Below, in pieces: positions 61,755-64,000 of a stretch of DNA of 64,000 nt. The first letter of the stretch is position 1. Every line of letters starts with the position of its first letter. A program made the position numbers and the translations under genes. Location of the stretch: contig NZ_JACXXN010000007.1 in assembly GCF_014904695.1 (NCBI RefSeq), forward strand, positions 241,377-305,376. The letters run 5' to 3'. The stretch is from Nostoc sp. MG11 (lineage in GTDB: Bacteria; Cyanobacteriota; Cyanobacteriia; Cyanobacteriales; Nostocaceae). A model generated the notes under the pieces. That model searched no databases and was not told the origin of the DNA. It saw only the letters and a list, made by a program, of their open reading frames with translations.

Positions 61755-64000
61755 GTGACGCAGTACCAGTATCAAGTCGGGGGTAGTCTTCCCCAAGATG
61801 CGCCAACTTACGTTAGAAGGCAAGCTGACCATGACCTCTATGAAGGCTTGAAAGCTGGTGAGTTTTGTTACGTCCTCAATTCGCGGCAGATGGGGAAATC
61901 TAGTTTGCGGGTGCAGGTGATGCAGCAGTTGCAAACAGAGGGAGTTGCTTGTGCTGCTGTTGATATTACCGCGATCGGTACCGCAGATATTACCCCAGAG
62001 CAATGGTATGCCGGGGTGATTGATACCCTATTGGGAAGTTTTAATATTTACAATGACTTTGATTTAGAGACTTGGTGGGCTGATAACGTTTTGCTTTCAC
62101 CAGTGCAGCGTTTGAGCAAGTTTATTGAAACGGTTCTGCTAAACGTAATTACAGAGAAAATTGTTATTTTTATTGATGAAATTGACAGTATCCTCAGTCT
62201 CGCATTCAACCTAGATGACTTTTTCGCAGTTATCCGCGATTGCTACAACCAACGCGCAGACCATCCTGAGTATAATCGCCTTACCTTTGCCTTGATTGGG
62301 GTTTCTACTCCCTCAGATTTGATTCAAGATAAACGGCGGACACCTTTTAATATTGGTCGGGCAATTGATTTGACTGGCTTTCAAGTTGATGAAGCAGAAC
62401 CCTTGGCGCGGGGATTGGCGGCGGTGGGTAATCCCCAAGAGTTGATACAAGCGGTGTTGGACTGGACGGGGGGACAGCCGTTTTTGACGCAGAAGGTTTG
62501 TAAGTTGGTGCTTGAGGGGCAGGGGAGCAGGGGAGCAGGGGAGCAGGGGAGAGCAGAAGAGTGGGTGGAGGGTTTGGTTAGGAGGCGGATTATTGAAAAT
62601 TGGGAGGCGCAGGATGAGCCTGAGCATTTGAAGACGATTCGAGACAGAATTTTGCGGAGTGGGGAACAGCGGACTGGGCGATTGTTGGGGTTGTATCAGC
62701 AGATTTTGCACCAGGGAGAGATAGTAGCTGATGACAGTCCCGAACAAACTGAATTGCGGTTGACAGGATTGATGGTGAGGCGGGATGGGAAACTGCGAAT
62801 TTATAACCGCATTTACGCAGAGGTGTTTAAGAAGGAATGGAGTGAGAAAATCTTAGCAAAGCTGCGTCCTTACTCCGGTGCATTGAATGCTTGGGTTGCT
62901 TCTGAGTGTCAAGATGAGTCGCGCTTGTTGCGGGGACAGACTTTGCAAGATGCTCAAGAATGGGCGGCGGGTAAAAGTTTGAGTGATTTGGATTATCAGT
63001 TTTTAGCTGCTAGCCAGGAGTTGGAAAGACTAGAAGTTGAGAGAAATTTAGAGCTAGCCAAGAAAGAACAAGAAATTTTAACAGCAGCTAATAAAAAAGC
63101 CAGACAGAGAGTTTTAATTGCTTCGGTGTTGTTGTTCATTTCTGTGATTGCTGCGGTTGGGTTAGGAGTATTAGCGCGGGGAAGTAATCAACAACTGGTT
63201 TCGGCAAGAAACCACCTGAAGAAAATTGATAGCGAGAAAGGACAGAAAGAGCAAGAACTAGCAACGGCAAAGCAGCGAATTGTCAATGCTAATCAAAAGG
63301 TAGTTGATGCTGAGGCTAATTTAAAAAAGCAACAGCAAACTGCCAAGCAACAACTAGCTGCAACAAACCAACAGCTAGCACAAGCGAGAGACAAGGAAAA
63401 TCAGGCGCGAGGACAAGTAGAAAAGGCGCAAAACGAGGTGCAACAAGCAAAAGAACAACAGCAAGAGGCTTTGGCGGGCTTAGAAACTGCGAAAACAGAA
63501 CAACAACAGGCAAAGGAACAGGTGAAACAGGCTCAAGATAACCTGAAAAAGACAAAGGCAGACCGTCAAGTTGCCCTAGACGCTACGCGACTGGAACGGT
63601 CAGGAGTAGCGAATATTAACCGCTTTCAGTTTAATCAACTGGGGGCTTTGCTGGCAGCCATGCGGGATGGCAAAGAGTTAAAAGGTCTAATAGACAAGCA
63701 TAGTCTGGGAAAACTAGAAGCTTACCCTGCGGCTAGTCCAGTTTTAGCTTTACAGACAATTTTGGATAAAGTGCAGGGATTTACAGTAATGGCCGGGCAT
63801 GAAGATAGTGTCATAACTGCCAGTTTTAGCGCGGATGGGCAGCGCATCCTCACCGCCTCCAGTGACAACACAGCGCGGCTGTGGGACTTACAGGGCAAGG
63901 AAATTGCCAAGTTACAGGGGCATGAGGGTAGGGTCACAACTGCCAGTTTTAGCGCGGATGGGCAGCGCATCCTCACCGCCTCCTGGGACAACACAGCGCG
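61755..64000 (+). CDS. AAA-like ATPase with membrane helix, coiled coil and WD40 repeats (partial, runs off the window)
   Basis: The frame opens with GTG at 61755 (an in-frame TTG at 61734 is possible) and continues to the window's end without a stop. Residues 5-50 carry [20 protein letters not shown] and [12 protein letters not shown] (P-loop). [12 protein letters not shown] is the Walker B. A membrane helix is near 452-475, then a long coiled coil, then WD40 repeats starting about residue 678 ([35 protein letters not shown]). This is a STAND-like sensor architecture. It probably binds a partner or ligand through WD40 blades. The remaining length is unknown. Confidence 0.87.
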   Translation, partial: MTQYQYQVGGSLPQDAPTYVRRQADHDLYEGLKAGEFCYVLNSRQMGKSSLRVQVMQQLQTEGVACAAVDITAIGTADITPEQWYAGVIDTLLGSFNIYNDFDLETWWADNVLLSPVQRLSKFIETVLLNVITEKIVIFIDEIDSILSLAFNLDDFFAVIRDCYNQRADHPEYNRLTFALIGVSTPSDLIQDKRRTPFNIGRAIDLTGFQVDEAEPLARGLAAVGNPQELIQAVLDWTGGQPFLTQKVCKLVLEGQGSRGAGEQGRAEEWVEGLVRRRIIENWEAQDEPEHLKTIRDRILRSGEQRTGRLLGLYQQILHQGEIVADDSPEQTELRLTGLMVRRDGKLRIYNRIYAEVFKKEWSEKILAKLRPYSGALNAWVASECQDESRLLRGQTLQDAQEWAAGKSLSDLDYQFLAASQELERLEVERNLELAKKEQEILTAANKKARQRVLIASVLLFISVIAAVGLGVLARGSNQQLVSARNHLKKIDSEKGQKEQELATAKQRIVNANQKVVDAEANLKKQQQTAKQQLAATNQQLAQARDKENQARGQVEKAQNEVQQAKEQQQEALAGLETAKTEQQQAKEQVKQAQDNLKKTKADRQVALDATRLERSGVANINRFQFNQLGALLAAMRDGKELKGLIDKHSLGKLEAYPAASPVLALQTILDKVQGFTVMAGHEDSVITASFSADGQRILTASSDNTARLWDLQGKEIAKLQGHEGRVTTASFSADGQRILTASWDNTA
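62520..62551 (+). repeat. Four perfect 8-bp tandem repeats (CAGGGGAG) inside the AAA-WD40 gene
   Basis: CAGGGGAG is repeated four times without interruption, coding a Gly/Arg/Glu-rich loop ([16 protein letters not shown]). Because the unit is 8 bp, gain or loss of one copy would shift the frame. Confidence 0.9.

Overview
The window looks like a chromosomal segment of a filamentous, Nostoc-like cyanobacterium. The octamer GCGATCGC (HIP1) recurs throughout, in genes and between them. Many products are cyanobacterial types: an SLH/OprB iron-uptake porin, a DUF1818 protein beside rpoZ, a cyanobacterial glutamate-cysteine ligase, GlgC, and a GH13 enzyme resembling the debranching enzyme I know from Nostoc punctiforme. 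Short tandem repeats (TCTGCGC-, GGTCAAG- and GAATTTT-type) sit in several intergenic regions. Base composition is moderately AT-rich, except for a visibly GC-richer block at about 54.7-59.0 kb. No rRNA, CRISPR array or transposase gene is visible.

Layout. 0-9.3 kb: a TPR membrane protein; a GDT1-type Mn/Ca transporter behind what I read as a yybP-ykoY manganese riboswitch; two Uma2 genes; succinate dehydrogenase flavoprotein with a small MITE-like element in its leader; a b-type cytochrome flanked by duplicated gene ends; and a secreted metallophosphoesterase. 9.8-17.4 kb: a split restriction-modification-like locus (Eco57I-type adenine methylase plus a PLD-nuclease/SNF2-helicase fusion), interrupted by a Uma2 gene and a decayed toxin-antitoxin pair. 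17.4-36.3 kb: mostly housekeeping, with tRNA-Pro, rpoZ, FAS1, glycogen metabolism (GH13, glgC, GH133), DnaJ-type chaperone, two peroxiredoxins, tRNA-Met, a LysM-M23 peptidase, trmL and gshA. It also holds a subtilase followed by a small protein resembling the subtilase's own propeptide.

36.5-43.8 kb: a UPF1-like (COG1112) helicase and a PLD-family nuclease, a gene content like the Mokosh anti-phage systems. They are split by a bile-acid-symporter-type gene lying between two copies of a 40-bp sequence made from the helicase 3' end and nuclease 5' end. 43.8-54.7 kb: HDAC-like hydrolase, MscS channel, methyltransferase, MBL hydrolase, PQQ-type sugar dehydrogenase, porin, a fourth Uma2, alpha/beta hydrolase and a Ser/Thr kinase.

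54.8-59.0 kb: a probable ECF42-type sigma module. A sigma factor with a long C-terminal extension diverges from a five-gene operon (YciI/DGPF, NTF2-like, two VOC, DUF1772). Between them are two tandem copies of a promoter-like TGTCGA-N17-CGAC element. 59.2-64 kb: a conflict/signalling cluster with CHAT-AAA, a PD-(D/E)XK nuclease and a truncated-by-window AAA-coiled-coil-WD40 protein. The novel interest is in these accessory modules and in repeats that appear to have moved or remodelled genes.
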